In this document: piece by piece, positions 1 through 6,515 of the stretch
Numbering within the stretch: the stretch's first letter is position 1
Layout of the letters: the number at the start of each line of letters is the position of its first letter
DNA from: Sedimenticola sp.
Lineage (GTDB): Bacteria > Pseudomonadota > Gammaproteobacteria > Chromatiales > Chromatiaceae
Direction: 5' to 3'
Assembly (NCBI GenBank): GCA_027038775.1
Contig: JALWGP010000337.1
Coordinates: forward strand, 1 to 7,586
Length of the DNA: 7,586 nucleotides
The notes under the pieces: model-generated
The model's database searches: none
The model's input: the letters and a program-made list of their open reading frames with translations, nothing else
Told to the model about the DNA's origin: nothing
Translations under genes and position numbers: made by a program

Positions 1-1296
1 CAGCATGCGCCGCGCGCCCCCTTCCGCCGCCTCCAGCGAGCGCTCGCCCTTCTGGTAGTGGGTGAGGGCGTCCTCGCCCACCACGATGGCGTCGTCCACG
101 ATGATGCCCAGGGTCATGATGAGGGCGAAGAGCGAGATCATGTTGATGCTGCCCCCCGCCATCCAGACGATGGCCAGGGCGGCCATGAAGGAGACGGGGA
201 TGCCGAGGGTCACCCACCAGGCCACCCGGGCGTTGAGAAAGAGGAAGAGGATGGCTACCACCAGCACCAGCCCCCCGGCCCCGTTCTTGAGCAGCAGGTT
301 GATGCGGTCGCGGATCAGCAGCCAGCTCTCGTCGTAGACGGTGAGCTCCACGCCCGGCGGCAGTTTCGCACGGGTCTCCTCCACCCACTGGCGCAGGATG
401 CTGGCCGACTCCAGGGTGTCGCCGGTGGTGGCACGCTGGGCGTGGAGCTCCACCGCCGGCTCTCCCTTGTAGCTGAGGGTGATCTGCCCCGGCCGGGGGC
501 GCCGCTCGATCTCCGCCACTTCGCCCAGGCGCAGCCGCTCGTCGCCGCGGCCGATCAGCAGGCTGTCGAAGCCCTTTTCGTCCCGGCGCTGGGAGAGCAG
601 GCGCAGCTCCCTCGCCACGTCGTCGCGGCCGATGCGCCCGGCCGGCAGGTCCACCGAGCGGCGGGCGATCTCCTCCCCCAGGTCGGCCAGGGTGGTGTCC
701 ATCGCTTGCAGCCGGCGGCTGTCGATCTCCACCGCCAGCTCCTCCTCGGGCAGGCCGGTGATATCCACCTTGGCCACGCCGCGTCGCAGCAGTTCCTCTT
801 CGAAGCGGTAGGCGAGACGGCGCAGCTCGCGCGGCTGCAGGTCGCCGTGGACCAGTATGCGGGCGATGGGCTCGAAGTTGATGACATGGGTCACCTGGGG
901 CGTGCGCGCGTCCCTGGGCAGGTTGCGCACCGCCTTGACCCGCTCCTCCACCCGGTTGGTGGCGTCCCCCATGTCGGTGCCCTCGGGAAACTCCAGCAGG
1001 ATCAGGCTCACCCCGCGCGCCGAGGTGGAGGTGATCTTCTCCACCTCCTCCACCGAGCGCAGCTCCTGCTCCACGGGAATGGTGATGGAACGCTCCACGT
1101 CCTCCGCCGTGGCTCCCGGCCAGGCCACCCGCACCGAGACCACCTGCACCTCGAAGGTGGGAAAGAACTGGGTATTGAGCCGGGTGAGCGCGAGCAGGCC
1201 TGCCGCCAGCATCATCAGCATCACCAGGTTGGCCGCCACCGGGTGGCGCGCGAAGATGCCGATGAGGTCCTCCTTGTGGCGGAAGCGGTCAGTCAC
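1..1296 (-). CDS. RND efflux permease (AcrB/HAE1-like), N-terminal part, truncated by window edge
   Basis: This encodes the first 432 residues of an inner-membrane RND permease, the proton-driven pump of a tripartite efflux system. The rest lies beyond position 1; full-length family members are about 1,000-1,050 aa. Visible in order: a cytoplasmic N-terminus, TM1 (about 20-38, FARHPVAANLVMLMM at its start), a periplasmic porter region (about 40-335), and TM2-TM4 (about 338-407). TM4 holds the Asp pair D401-D402 in GIIVDDAIVVGEDAL, which matches the AcrB proton-relay pair D407/D408, so the part seen looks functional. Start: GTG at 1296, preceded after 6 nt by AAGGTGG; it overlaps the adaptor stop by 8 bp, implying coupled translation. 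The substrate cannot be told from this half; multidrug, solvent or other hydrophobic export are all possible. Family assignment is very sure; subfamily is not. Confidence 0.95.
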   Translation of the reverse strand, partial: MTDRFRHKEDLIGIFARHPVAANLVMLMMLAAGLLALTRLNTQFFPTFEVQVVSVRVAWPGATAEDVERSITIPVEQELRSVEEVEKITSTSARGVSLILLEFPEGTDMGDATNRVEERVKAVRNLPRDARTPQVTHVINFEPIARILVHGDLQPRELRRLAYRFEEELLRRGVAKVDITGLPEEELAVEIDSRRLQAMDTTLADLGEEIARRSVDLPAGRIGRDDVARELRLLSQRRDEKGFDSLLIGRGDERLRLGEVAEIERRPRPGQITLSYKGEPAVELHAQRATTGDTLESASILRQWVEETRAKLPPGVELTVYDESWLLIRDRINLLLKNGAGGLVLVVAILFLFLNARVAWWVTLGIPVSFMAALAIVWMAGGSINMISLFALIMTLGIIVDDAIVVGEDALTHYQKGERSLEAAEGGARRML

Positions 1297-2542
1297 GGCG
1301 TACCACCTTCACCAGCAGGCCCTCCACGGCGTTGGGCAGCTGGGTGGTGAGCAGCCGCCCCTCCGGCTTCCCCGGCAGCCGGACCAGCAGCAGGTCGCGC
1401 CCTTCCCGGCGCAGCTGTCCCACCCGTTCCACCTTCACCGCGTGCAGGCGGTTCTCACCGTTGATCAGGTAGACCTCGTCCGCGCCGTAGAGGGCCTCCC
1501 AGGGGATGGGCACCACGTCGTCCAGGGGCGGCAGCTCCACCTCCAGTTCGAGCACCCGGCCCAGTTGCAGCCAGCGACTCTCCGGCTCCAGCAGAAAGAG
1601 CCCTTCCACGCCGCCGGAGTCGGTGGCGGCCGCCCCCAGGCGGAGAAGCCGCGCCCGCACCGGGCGGCCGTCGAGGCGGCCGGTGGCGGTGATCGTGCCG
1701 CCCTGCTCCAGCATCTCCCGCAGGACCGCCAGGTGGACTTCGGGAACCACGGCGCGCAGCACCATGGAGGTCTCTGCGAAGAGTTCCAGCAGCACGGTGC
1801 CCGGGCTCACCCGCTGACCCACTGCGGTGCGCACCCGGATCACCCTGCCCGCGTAGGGCGCGAGGATGCGGGTCCGCTGGAGCTGCAACCGCGCCTTCTC
1901 CAGCGCCGCCTGCTTTTGCGCCAGGCGCGCCTCCAGTTCGCGCAGCTTGCTCTGGTGAGTACGCACGCTCTCCTCGATGCGCGCCACGGCGATGGACTGG
2001 CGTGCCAGCGCCTGGCGGGCGCTGTCCAGGCTGGACTGGGAGGCGAGCTTCTTGCGGATGAGATCACCCAGGCGGTCCACCTCGGCCTGGGCCAGCTCCA
2101 GCAGCCGGCGCTCGCCCGGCAACGCCTCCAGGTTGCCCCGGTGGCGGGAGTTCTCCTCCTCGATGGCCGCCTGTGCCTGTTCCAGCTCGGCCTCGCGCTG
2201 CGCCAGGTCCAGCCGGTAGTCGCGGTCGTCCAGCACCACCAGCAGCCTTCCCTCTCGCACCGCTTCGCCCTCCCCCACCGGCACCGAGGTCACCTCCGCG
2301 GCCAGCGCCGCGGTAACGGAGGTGCGGCTCAGGGCATCCACGCGGCCATAGAGGGTCAGGGTCCTCGGCCAGCGGCCGGGCCGGATCTCCATGGCCGCCA
2401 CCGGCCAGGCCTTCTCCTTCACCTCCACCACGTGGGTCTCGGGACGGGTGGCCACCAGCAGGGCGAAGATACCTGCGGCCAGCAGCAGGATCCCCACCGA
2501 CCCGAGAAGACTGCGCCACTTGCCGTTCTTGTTGTTCTTCAT
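1289..2542 (-). CDS. Efflux RND transporter periplasmic adaptor subunit (membrane fusion protein, HlyD/AcrA type)
   Basis: This 417-aa protein should bridge the RND permease and an outer-membrane channel in the periplasm. Domains seen: a short basic N-terminus (MKNNKNGKWR), one membrane segment (about 12-31) with no lipobox Cys, so an inner-membrane anchor rather than a lipoprotein; first half of the lipoyl domain (about 75-106, AAEVTSVPVGEGEAVREGRL); a long Glu/Gln/Arg/Leu-rich coiled-coil hairpin (about 112-222); second lipoyl half (about 224-255, RILAPYAGRVIRVRTAVGQR); beta-barrel (about 258-338); and a membrane-proximal domain (about 342-415). A start at 2641 would add 33 arginine-rich residues ahead of the anchor. 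I chose the ATG at 2542 because it overlaps the MFS stop as ATGA and puts the signal anchor at the N-terminus. The stop overlaps the permease start. No outer-membrane factor gene is in the window, so the pump must borrow one or have it to the left of the window. Confidence 0.95.
   Translation of the reverse strand: MKNNKNGKWRSLLGSVGILLLAAGIFALLVATRPETHVVEVKEKAWPVAAMEIRPGRWPRTLTLYGRVDALSRTSVTAALAAEVTSVPVGEGEAVREGRLLVVLDDRDYRLDLAQREAELEQAQAAIEEENSRHRGNLEALPGERRLLELAQAEVDRLGDLIRKKLASQSSLDSARQALARQSIAVARIEESVRTHQSKLRELEARLAQKQAALEKARLQLQRTRILAPYAGRVIRVRTAVGQRVSPGTVLLELFAETSMVLRAVVPEVHLAVLREMLEQGGTITATGRLDGRPVRARLLRLGAAATDSGGVEGLFLLEPESRWLQLGRVLELEVELPPLDDVVPIPWEALYGADEVYLINGENRLHAVKVERVGQLRREGRDLLLVRLPGKPEGRLLTTQLPNAVEGLLVKVVRRD
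1303..1309 (-). promoter_or_regulatory. Shine-Dalgarno for the RND permease GTG start
   Basis: AAGGTGG on the minus strand lies inside the 3' end of the adaptor gene, 6 nt before the GTG at 1296. It fixes the start of the permease, for which no ATG is near, and fits re-initiation by ribosomes finishing the adaptor. Confidence 0.6.
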
Positions 2543-3678
2543 GAAGACCGTTCCACAACGAAGCGCCAGACGATGAGGGCGCCGGCGAAGGCGACCAGGG
2601 AAGCCAGAGTATACGCCAGCGGCGCGCCCCACTGCTCCCACAGGAAACCGCTGGCAAAGGTGCCCGCCGCGCCCCCGGCACCGAAGCTCATGCTCGCATA
2701 GAGCGCCTGTCCCCTGCCCTGATGTTTCCCCTTGAAATATTCATGGATCATGTGGATGGCCGACGCGTGGAAGCTGCCAAAGCTGGCCGCATGCAGCAGC
2801 TGTGCCAGCACCACGGCCCAGATCGCTTCCGGCAGCCAGCCGATGAGCAGCCACCTCGCGCCCGCCAGGGCCAGGCTGGCCATGAGAATGGTGCGGGTCC
2901 TGAACCGGCGCAGCAGCCGGTGCATGAAGAACAGAAAGAGGGTCACCTCCGCCAGCACCCCCAGCCCCCAGAGCCCGCCGATGGCCGTCTTGCTGTAGCC
3001 CCACGCCTGCAGGTAGATGGTGTAGAAGGCGTAGTAGGGGCCGTGGCTCATCTGCATGAGGAAGACGGCGACGAAGAAGGCGATCACCTCGGAACGCTTC
3101 AGCACTCCGAGAATGGAGCCCTGGGCCGGGTGGCCGTCGCCGTTGGGCCGGTCCGCCACCAGCAGGCTGGAGACCAGGACCCCGCCGAAGGTGGCCAGCA
3201 CCGCCCAGGTCACCACCGCCGGGCTGGCGTGGTCCACCCACTGGCCCACGCCCACCACGGTGACGATGAAGCCGATGGAACCCCAGACGCGGATGCGGGA
3301 ATAACGCTCCACCTCCCTGCCCAGGTAGTTGAAGGTCACCGCCTCGAACTGGGGCAGCGAAGCGTTCCAGAAGAAGCTGTAGAGGCCCATCACCAGGGCG
3401 ATGGACCAGAATCCCGAAAGGCCGAAGATGCCGCTGAAGGCGACCAGCGCCGCCAGCGAGGCGAGCTGCACGATGCGCATGCGGTGGCCGAAGTGATCCC
3501 CCAGCCAGCCCCAGACGTTGGGCGCCACCACCTTGGTGGCCATGAGGATGGCCATGAGGGAACCGATGGCCACGGCATCGAAGCCCAGCGATTCGAGGTA
3601 GAGCCCCCAGTAGGGCACCAGGGCCCCCAGCGAGGCAAAGTAGAAGAAGTAGAAGGCCGAGAGGCGCCAGTAGGGCAT
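2539..3678 (-). CDS. MFS transporter, HcaT-like (phenylpropionate permease-type, MFS_1_like)
   Basis: A 379-aa inner-membrane transporter with about 12 hydrophobic segments, the same length as E. coli HcaT as I recall it. Visible signatures: the N-terminal MPYWRLSAFYFFYFASLG, the loop 2-3 motif VWGWLGDHFGHRMR (55-68, MFS motif A), PQFEAVTFNYLG (109-120), YSRIRVWGSIGFI (126-138), SHGPYYAFYTIYL (211-223) and GQALYASMSFGAGG (323-336). These fit the HcaT/MFS_1_like group; the substrate is not known for most members, so phenylpropionate uptake should not be assumed. Start choice: ATG at 3678 begins like Pseudomonas homologues I recall and gives a normal leader from the extended -10 at 3712-3720; an in-frame GTG at 3702 would add eight residues and leave almost no leader. 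Neither start has a strong ribosome site. The stop overlaps the adaptor ATG by 4 bp, making this the first gene of the pump operon, which is an unusual partner for an RND system. Confidence 0.92.
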   Translation of the reverse strand: MPYWRLSAFYFFYFASLGALVPYWGLYLESLGFDAVAIGSLMAILMATKVVAPNVWGWLGDHFGHRMRIVQLASLAALVAFSGIFGLSGFWSIALVMGLYSFFWNASLPQFEAVTFNYLGREVERYSRIRVWGSIGFIVTVVGVGQWVDHASPAVVTWAVLATFGGVLVSSLLVADRPNGDGHPAQGSILGVLKRSEVIAFFVAVFLMQMSHGPYYAFYTIYLQAWGYSKTAIGGLWGLGVLAEVTLFLFFMHRLLRRFRTRTILMASLALAGARWLLIGWLPEAIWAVVLAQLLHAASFGSFHASAIHMIHEYFKGKHQGRGQALYASMSFGAGGAAGTFASGFLWEQWGAPLAYTLASLVAFAGALIVWRFVVERSS

Positions 3679-3711
3679 GTGTGGAAGCCGTGGTTCACTC
3701 ACAGGCGGGCC

Positions 3712-3720
3712 ATTCTACCA
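3712..3720 (-). promoter_or_regulatory. Candidate extended -10 promoter for the MFS-adaptor-RND operon
   Basis: The minus strand reads TGGTAGAAT, which is TGn followed by a 5/6 match to TATAAT. No clear -35 hexamer is seen 16-18 bp upstream, as is usual for extended -10 promoters. Transcription would begin near 3705, which favours translation from the ATG at 3678 over the GTG at 3702. Confidence 0.4.
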
Positions 3721-3741
3721 GCCGCGATCCGGCCTTCCCTT

Positions 3742-3768
3742 GAACTTTCCCGGAAAAGCCGCATCTCC
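3742..3768 (+). promoter_or_regulatory. Candidate sigma-E/ECF-like promoter for the HPF-sigma fusion gene
   Basis: GAACTT at 3742-3747 matches the core of the -35 element of RpoE-type promoters, and TCTCC at 3764-3768 follows after 16 bp and agrees with TCTGA at three of five bases. Transcription would begin around 3775, about 25 nt before the ATG at 3800. A sigma-70 reading (TTGAAC at 3740-3745) has no acceptable -10 at 16-18 bp. Seen by eye only; chance matches of this quality are common. Confidence 0.3.
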
Positions 3769-3785
3769 CCAGACACCCCCCAGAC

Positions 3786-3791
3786 AGAGGA
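3786..3791 (+). promoter_or_regulatory. Shine-Dalgarno fixing the start of the HPF-sigma fusion gene
   Basis: AGAGGA stands 8 nt before the ATG at 3800. The open frame extends upstream to 3677, but that part overlaps the divergent MFS gene start and promoters and has no comparable ribosome site. Confidence 0.6.
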
Positions 3792-3799
3792 AACAGGTC

Positions 3800-4918
3800 A
3801 TGAAGTTCCGGTTCTCGTACAAGAAGATCGACAAGGCGGAGAAGAAGGCGCTGCAGGAGCTGGTACAGGAGCAGCAGCGGAACCTGCAGGAGATGCTCGG
3901 CAGCCTGGACTCGGAGGCCGTCGGCCTGGAAGGCAGGTTGGAGAAGCACCCGCGGAAGACGCTCTACCGGGCCCGGCTCAAGCTGCACCTTCCGGGAAGG
4001 ACCCTGGCCGCGCTGGAGGAGTCCGACAGCGCCGGCACCACCCTCCACGCCGTCTTCGCCGAACTGCGACGGCAGCTCGAACGCCAGAAGCACCTGATGA
4101 AGAACGACCACCTCTGGAAACGTCCCCGTCGACGCGCCGAGCTTCGCAACCGGCTCAAGGAGGCACCCCCCGACGGCGCGGAAACGCAGCGGAGGGAGTA
4201 TCTCCAGCTCATCGACCCCCACCTCTCCGCGCTCTACCACTTCATCCGCCATGAACTGGCCTACCACCAGGCGCTGGAGGAGCTCCTGCCCTCGGAGATC
4301 AGCACCGAGGAGGTGCTGGACGCCGTGGTGGTGCGGGCCTACGAGCGGTTCCCGGAACGTCCTACCCACCTGGAGCTCCTCCCCTGGCTCACCGGCCTCG
4401 CCCTGGAGGTGATTGGCGAGGAGCTGGAGCGCCACCGCATCCGGGAACGGAGCGTCGCCACGGAAGAGTGGGCGCCGGAGACGCCCATGGACGTCACCGA
4501 CGACTACGACACCGAGTACTACGAGTACCACGAACCGGAAGAGGTGATCCGGCTCGAGGACCTGATCCCCGATCCCACGGTTCCCGACCCGGCGGATGCC
4601 GAGTCCCACTACCAGGTGGACCTGGCCGTCCAGCGGGTACTGGCCCGCATGCCGCGTCGCTGGCGCCATGCCCTGGTGCTCGTGGACGTGCAGGAGATGA
4701 GCCGGGAGAACGTGGCGCACCTGCTCGGATATACGGTGGAGCGGCTCGACGAAGTGCGCCGCTGCGCCGAAGCCTTCATGCGGGAATCGCTGCTCCAGCG
4801 CCTGCTGCCCGCCGACATCGAGAAGCGGACCCTGCAGGAGCTGCTCGGCTCGCCGCTGGAGGAGAACCTGCCGGAAGACCTCCAGGAGCAGCTCCGGGAA
4901 AAGTTCGCTGCTCTCTGA
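3800..4918 (+). CDS. HPF/RaiA-like ribosome-hibernation domain fused to sigma-70 region 2/4-like domains
   Basis: A 372-aa soluble, highly charged protein without signal peptide or membrane segment. Residues 1-107 look like the HPF/RaiA (ribosomal S30AE) fold: an amphipathic first helix, YRARLKLHLPGRTLAALEES (56-75) in place of the central strands, then LHAVFAELRRQLERQKH (82-98) as the closing helix, as in RaiA. Residues 141-211 follow sigma-70 region 2: HFIRHELAYHQALEELLP, then EEVLDAVVVRAYERF (170-184) and LPWLTGLALEVIGEELER (194-211), mirroring the 'DlvQevFlraw...WL..iA.n...d..R' pattern. Residues 212-272 are an acidic, tyrosine-rich linker. Residues 273-333 resemble sigma region 4 (VQRVLARMPRRWRHALVLVD, then a helix-turn-helix-like MSRENVAHLLGYTVERLDEV), followed by a 39-residue acidic tail. 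The usual region 2.2 Gln-Glu pair is replaced by Asp-Ala, and the putative recognition helix holds acidic residues, so DNA binding and promoter melting are doubtful. HPF proteins bind the 30S decoding region and inactivate ribosomes; a role linking this to RNA polymerase is inference. It could equally be an ECF-like regulator, or a ribosome factor with a vestigial sigma part. Confidence 0.8.
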   Translation: MKFRFSYKKIDKAEKKALQELVQEQQRNLQEMLGSLDSEAVGLEGRLEKHPRKTLYRARLKLHLPGRTLAALEESDSAGTTLHAVFAELRRQLERQKHLMKNDHLWKRPRRRAELRNRLKEAPPDGAETQRREYLQLIDPHLSALYHFIRHELAYHQALEELLPSEISTEEVLDAVVVRAYERFPERPTHLELLPWLTGLALEVIGEELERHRIRERSVATEEWAPETPMDVTDDYDTEYYEYHEPEEVIRLEDLIPDPTVPDPADAESHYQVDLAVQRVLARMPRRWRHALVLVDVQEMSRENVAHLLGYTVERLDEVRRCAEAFMRESLLQRLLPADIEKRTLQELLGSPLEENLPEDLQEQLREKFAAL

Positions 4919-4926
4919 GCCCCCGG

Positions 4927-4945
4927 GGCGGGCTTCAATCCCGCC
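4927..4945. terminator. GC-rich hairpin between convergent genes, possible weak bidirectional terminator
   Basis: GGCGGG (4927-4932) and CCCGCC (4940-4945) form a perfect 6-bp stem with a 7-nt loop, spanning the 16-bp gap and the last codons of trkH. A competing stem AGCCC/GGGCT (4918-4922 with 4930-4934) overlaps it. Neither strand has a T-tract after it, so Rho-independent termination is doubtful; it may simply stall or separate convergent transcription. Confidence 0.25.
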
Positions 4946-6380
4946 AGAATCCGGGTGAGACCAGGATCAGGATGGTGAAGATCTCCAGCCGTCCCATGAG
5001 CATGGCCACCACCGAGATCCACTTGCCGCCGTCACTCACCGCCTGGAAGTTGTAGGCCACGACGCCGAGCCCGGGTCCCAGGTTGTTCATGCTGGTGGCC
5101 ACGGCGGAGAAGGCCGACACCTGGTCCAACCCGGTATGGATCATGAGCAGCATGAGGATGACGAAAACCGCGGTGTAGGCGGCGAAGAAGCCCCACACCG
5201 CGTTCATCACGCGCTGGTCGATCACCTGCTCGCCCAGACGTACCGGCAGCATGGCGTTGGGGTGGAGCAGCTTTTTCACCTCCCGCATCCCCTGCTTCAC
5301 CAGCAGCAGCACCCGCACCACCTTCATGCCGCCGGCGGTGGAACCGCCGCAGCCGCCCATGAAACTGATAAAGATGAGCAGCACCGGCAGGAAGTCGGGC
5401 CAGTGGGTGAAGTCCACGGTGCCGAAGCCGGTGCTGGTGACCACCGAGACCACCTCGAAGGTGGCGTCGCGCAGCGTCGGCGGCAGCTGCTGGTAGTTCC
5501 CTTCCAGCCGCAGCACCAGCCCCACCAGGATCACGATGGCGAGCACGAAGAGCATGAAGGTGCGCGCTTCCGGATCCTTCCAGTAGAGCAGGGGGTCACG
5601 CCGGTGGATGGCATAGAAATGGACCGCGAAGTTGAAGGAGGCCAGCAGCATGAAGACGATGGCCACCGCCTCCACGGCCCCGTTGTGGAAGAAGGAGATG
5701 CTGGCGTCGTGGGTGGAGAAGCCGCCGGTGGAAACGGTGGAGAGGCTGTGGGCGATGGCATCGAAGAGCGGCATGCCCGCCAGCCAGTAGGCCAGTGCGC
5801 AGGCGACGGTGAGCGACAGGTAGATGAGCCACAGCGCCCGGGCCGTGTTGGCCAGTCTCGGCGTCATCTTCTCCTCCTTCATGGGACCGGGCGCCTCGGC
5901 GCGGTAGAGCTGCATGCCGCCGATGCCCAGCATGGGCAGCACCGCGATGCCCAGCACGATGAGCCCCATGCCTCCCATCCACTGCAGCAGCTGGCGGTAG
6001 AAGAGCACCGAGTGAGGCAGTCCGTCGAGGCCGGTGATGACGGTGGCCCCCGTGGTGGTGATGGCGGAGGTGGATTCGAAGAAAGCCTCGGTGAAGCTCA
6101 GATCGACACCCAACCAGAGCGGCCAGGCGCCCAGCGTGCTCATGATCACCCAGAACAGGGCCACGATGAGAAAACCGTCCTTGCGGCTGATGCGGGTGTG
6201 GAGGGGCCGCCGCGGGTTCCACAGCAACATGCCCACCACGAAGGAGGCCGCCATGGGCCAGAGGAAGATGGAGAGGCGGTCTTCCCCGTAGACGAGCCCC
6301 ACCAGCAGGGGCAAAAGCAGCGAGAGGCTGAAGATCACGGCCAGCAGGCCGGAGGTGCGCAAGACAACCGCCAGATGCAT
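4935..6380 (-). CDS. trkH: TrkH family potassium uptake protein
   Basis: A 481-aa inner-membrane protein (E. coli TrkH is 483 aa) that forms the K+-translocating pore of the Trk system, normally gated by the cytoplasmic NAD/nucleotide-binding ring TrkA. All four pore-loop signatures are present: TTTGATVITGLDGLPH (108-123), STVSTGGFSTHDASI (214-228), VVSVVTSTGFGTVDF (310-324) and ATSMNNLGPGLGVVAYNF (428-445), with the filter glycines intact. Other family stretches are FYRQLLQWMGGMGLIVL (127-143), GIGGMQLYRAEAPGPMKEEK (152-171) and FMGGCGGSTAGGMKVVR (340-356). The end FWRD matches FWRE of E. coli. Start: ATG at 6380, giving MHLAVVLRTSGLL like known TrkH, with AGGA 9 nt upstream; a frame from 6416 would add 12 unlikely residues. 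No trkA is nearby, as is usual in Gammaproteobacteria. It is convergent with the fusion gene and divergent from the c-heme gene. Confidence 0.97.
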   Translation of the reverse strand: MHLAVVLRTSGLLAVIFSLSLLLPLLVGLVYGEDRLSIFLWPMAASFVVGMLLWNPRRPLHTRISRKDGFLIVALFWVIMSTLGAWPLWLGVDLSFTEAFFESTSAITTTGATVITGLDGLPHSVLFYRQLLQWMGGMGLIVLGIAVLPMLGIGGMQLYRAEAPGPMKEEKMTPRLANTARALWLIYLSLTVACALAYWLAGMPLFDAIAHSLSTVSTGGFSTHDASISFFHNGAVEAVAIVFMLLASFNFAVHFYAIHRRDPLLYWKDPEARTFMLFVLAIVILVGLVLRLEGNYQQLPPTLRDATFEVVSVVTSTGFGTVDFTHWPDFLPVLLIFISFMGGCGGSTAGGMKVVRVLLLVKQGMREVKKLLHPNAMLPVRLGEQVIDQRVMNAVWGFFAAYTAVFVILMLLMIHTGLDQVSAFSAVATSMNNLGPGLGVVAYNFQAVSDGGKWISVVAMLMGRLEIFTILILVSPGFWRD

Positions 6381-6434
6381 GGATTCACGTCCTGGTCCGG
6401 AAAACCATCGGCACACCGTGCCGGAAAAGCGGTT

Positions 6435-6463
6435 ATTCTAAACTTCGCCCGCTCCGATGAAAG
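6435..6463 (-). promoter_or_regulatory. Candidate sigma-70 promoter for trkH
   Basis: On the minus strand TAGAAT (6440-6435) is a 5/6 match to the -10 box, with a weak CTTTCA -35 (6463-6458) at a 17-bp spacing. Transcription would begin near 6428, leaving a leader of about 48 nt before the trkH ATG. By-eye call; the -35 is poor. Confidence 0.35.
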
Positions 6464-6501
6464 CAGGATCACCCGGCAAGAACGGTCAAAATGGTCCGAT
6501 A

Positions 6502-6515
6502 CTGATCATTGTCAA
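6502..6515 (+). promoter_or_regulatory. Possible FNR/Anr-type binding box upstream of the c-heme gene
   Basis: CTGAT-CATT-GTCAA agrees with the FNR consensus TTGAT-N4-ATCAA at eight of ten half-site bases. If it acted in the class II position (centre near -41.5), transcription would begin near 6550, with the weak -10-like CAAACT at 6538-6543, some 40 nt before the ATG at 6590. The same stretch also holds CATTG-T-CAATG (6507-6517), a perfect short inverted repeat, so another dimeric regulator is possible. Confidence 0.3.

Noticed and set aside
58..1350. Long plus-strand open frame (430 codons), rich in His, Gln, Gly and Asp
   Set aside because: It is antisense to the RND permease, whose minus-strand frame gives clear family motifs; the His/Gln/Asp-rich product is a typical high-GC shadow.
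2543..2641. 33-residue N-terminal extension of the adaptor protein
   Set aside because: Arginine-rich, precedes the signal anchor, and lies within the MFS coding region; the ATGA junction at 2539-2542 is the better start.
857..2701. 614-codon plus-strand open frame
   Set aside because: Antisense to the adaptor and parts of both neighbours; the product is low complexity (His, Gln, Leu, Arg) without any recognisable domain.
2722..4254. 510-codon plus-strand open frame
   Set aside because: It runs across the MFS gene, the divergent promoter region and into the fusion gene in the wrong frame; no ribosome site or domain.
3695..4720. 341-codon minus-strand open frame opposite the fusion gene
   Set aside because: The plus-strand product has clear HPF and sigma-like patterns and a good ribosome site; the minus product is Val/Leu/Gly-rich without motifs.
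6381..6416. 12-residue N-terminal extension of TrkH
   Set aside because: Known TrkH proteins begin at the MHxxx residue just before the first membrane helix, and AGGA sits 9 nt before the ATG at 6380.
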